This document shows positions 63,536-64,000 of a DNA stretch of 64,000 nucleotides, one piece after another; positions within the stretch are counted from its first letter, which is position 1, and every line of letters begins with the position of its first letter. The stretch is taken from contig NC_135264.1 in the NCBI RefSeq assembly GCF_964204865.1, positions 7,036,001-7,100,000 on the forward strand, in the 5' to 3' direction. The notes under the pieces are model-generated. The model searched no databases. It had not been told where the DNA came from and saw nothing but the letters and a program-made list of their open reading frames with translations. Position numbers and translations under genes: made by a program. The DNA is from Styela clava (Eukaryota > Chordata > Ascidiacea > Stolidobranchia > Styelidae).

Positions 63536-64000
63536 CTGCAAACGATTTATTAAATTCATTCACATTTGGAGTTATAATGCAGGAGTGAATATTATCTGGA
63601 TTGGAGATTAATTTTGCGAGCATGAAATTCGTATCTTTCCGTAATTAAGCTATCAGGTTCATCTCATTATTAACCAAAAGTGACCAATAGTCTTCGAGTA
63701 GATAGGCACATTGTTGGGAATACAACACCCTCGGTTGGGTAATAAATTGCTAATATGCTCCCAGTACAGAGAAGCATGTGTGGTGTTTGTTAGGAATAAA
63801 AATATTAGCGTTGCTGCATGCTTTTTCTGTAGTTATGTATACCCATGCACCACAATCAGTTTTGGGTATCCACATCCACAATTCTACATTGAAATTACCA
63901 CTTTTAAAGACTTTTTAGCCCATTGTAGGTATTTTTGGGGAGTAAAATATTTTCAGCTTAAAATTTGCTTAGAGATAGATGAGTGAATAGGGAGAGCAAG
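63536..64000 (-). other. Intron or upstream of the membrane protein gene
   Basis: Probably intron of the minus-strand gene ending at 62634. A plus-strand open frame at 63711-63986 has no family resemblance. Confidence 0.4.

Overview
This is eukaryotic, intron-rich, AT-rich DNA from an animal. The gene set (a p63/p73-type p53 family member, ERGIC1, a CYP2-clan P450, a cartilage intermediate layer protein relative, a Rho GTPase) and the small exons with short GT-AG introns point to an invertebrate deuterostome, most likely an ascidian tunicate. That assignment is inference; I cannot name the species.

Layout: 1-5159 is mostly non-coding with two copies of a dispersed repeat. 5160-12330 (+) is a large CILP-like gene whose product appears to be a type II membrane protein with two LDL-receptor class A repeats. 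12603-15259 holds two hAT-type transposons lying end to end and sharing one 8-bp target-site copy. 16499-19033 (+) is a complete lipocalin. 21751-25139 (+) is a secreted protein built from three copies of one 4-cysteine module. 26092-29210 (+) is a nine-exon P450 with an apparent one-base frameshift in exon 2. 29585-31800 is transposon-rich (LINE reverse transcriptase remnant, nested repeat, inverted fragments of the 12603-13973 hAT).

32511-37316 (+) is ERGIC1, a conserved ER-Golgi cycling protein. 40387-42244 (+) is a membrane-anchored cyclophilin-like protein that has lost most catalytic residues. 44113-48709 (+) is a p53/p63/p73 family transcription factor with a complete DNA-binding and tetramerisation region. 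49311-52492 is a 47-bp satellite invaded by two hAT elements. 54028-59497 (-) is a Cdc42/TC10-like Rho GTPase. 62634-63535 (-) is the 3' end of a single-pass membrane protein whose 5' exons lie beyond the window.

The genes are not an operon and show no shared pathway. Extracellular or secretory-route products predominate (CILP-like, lipocalin, three-module protein, ERGIC1, membrane cyclophilin, membrane receptor-like protein). All gene models were assembled by hand from splice sites, phase continuity and family resemblance; no search was run. Exon coordinates are given in the entries.
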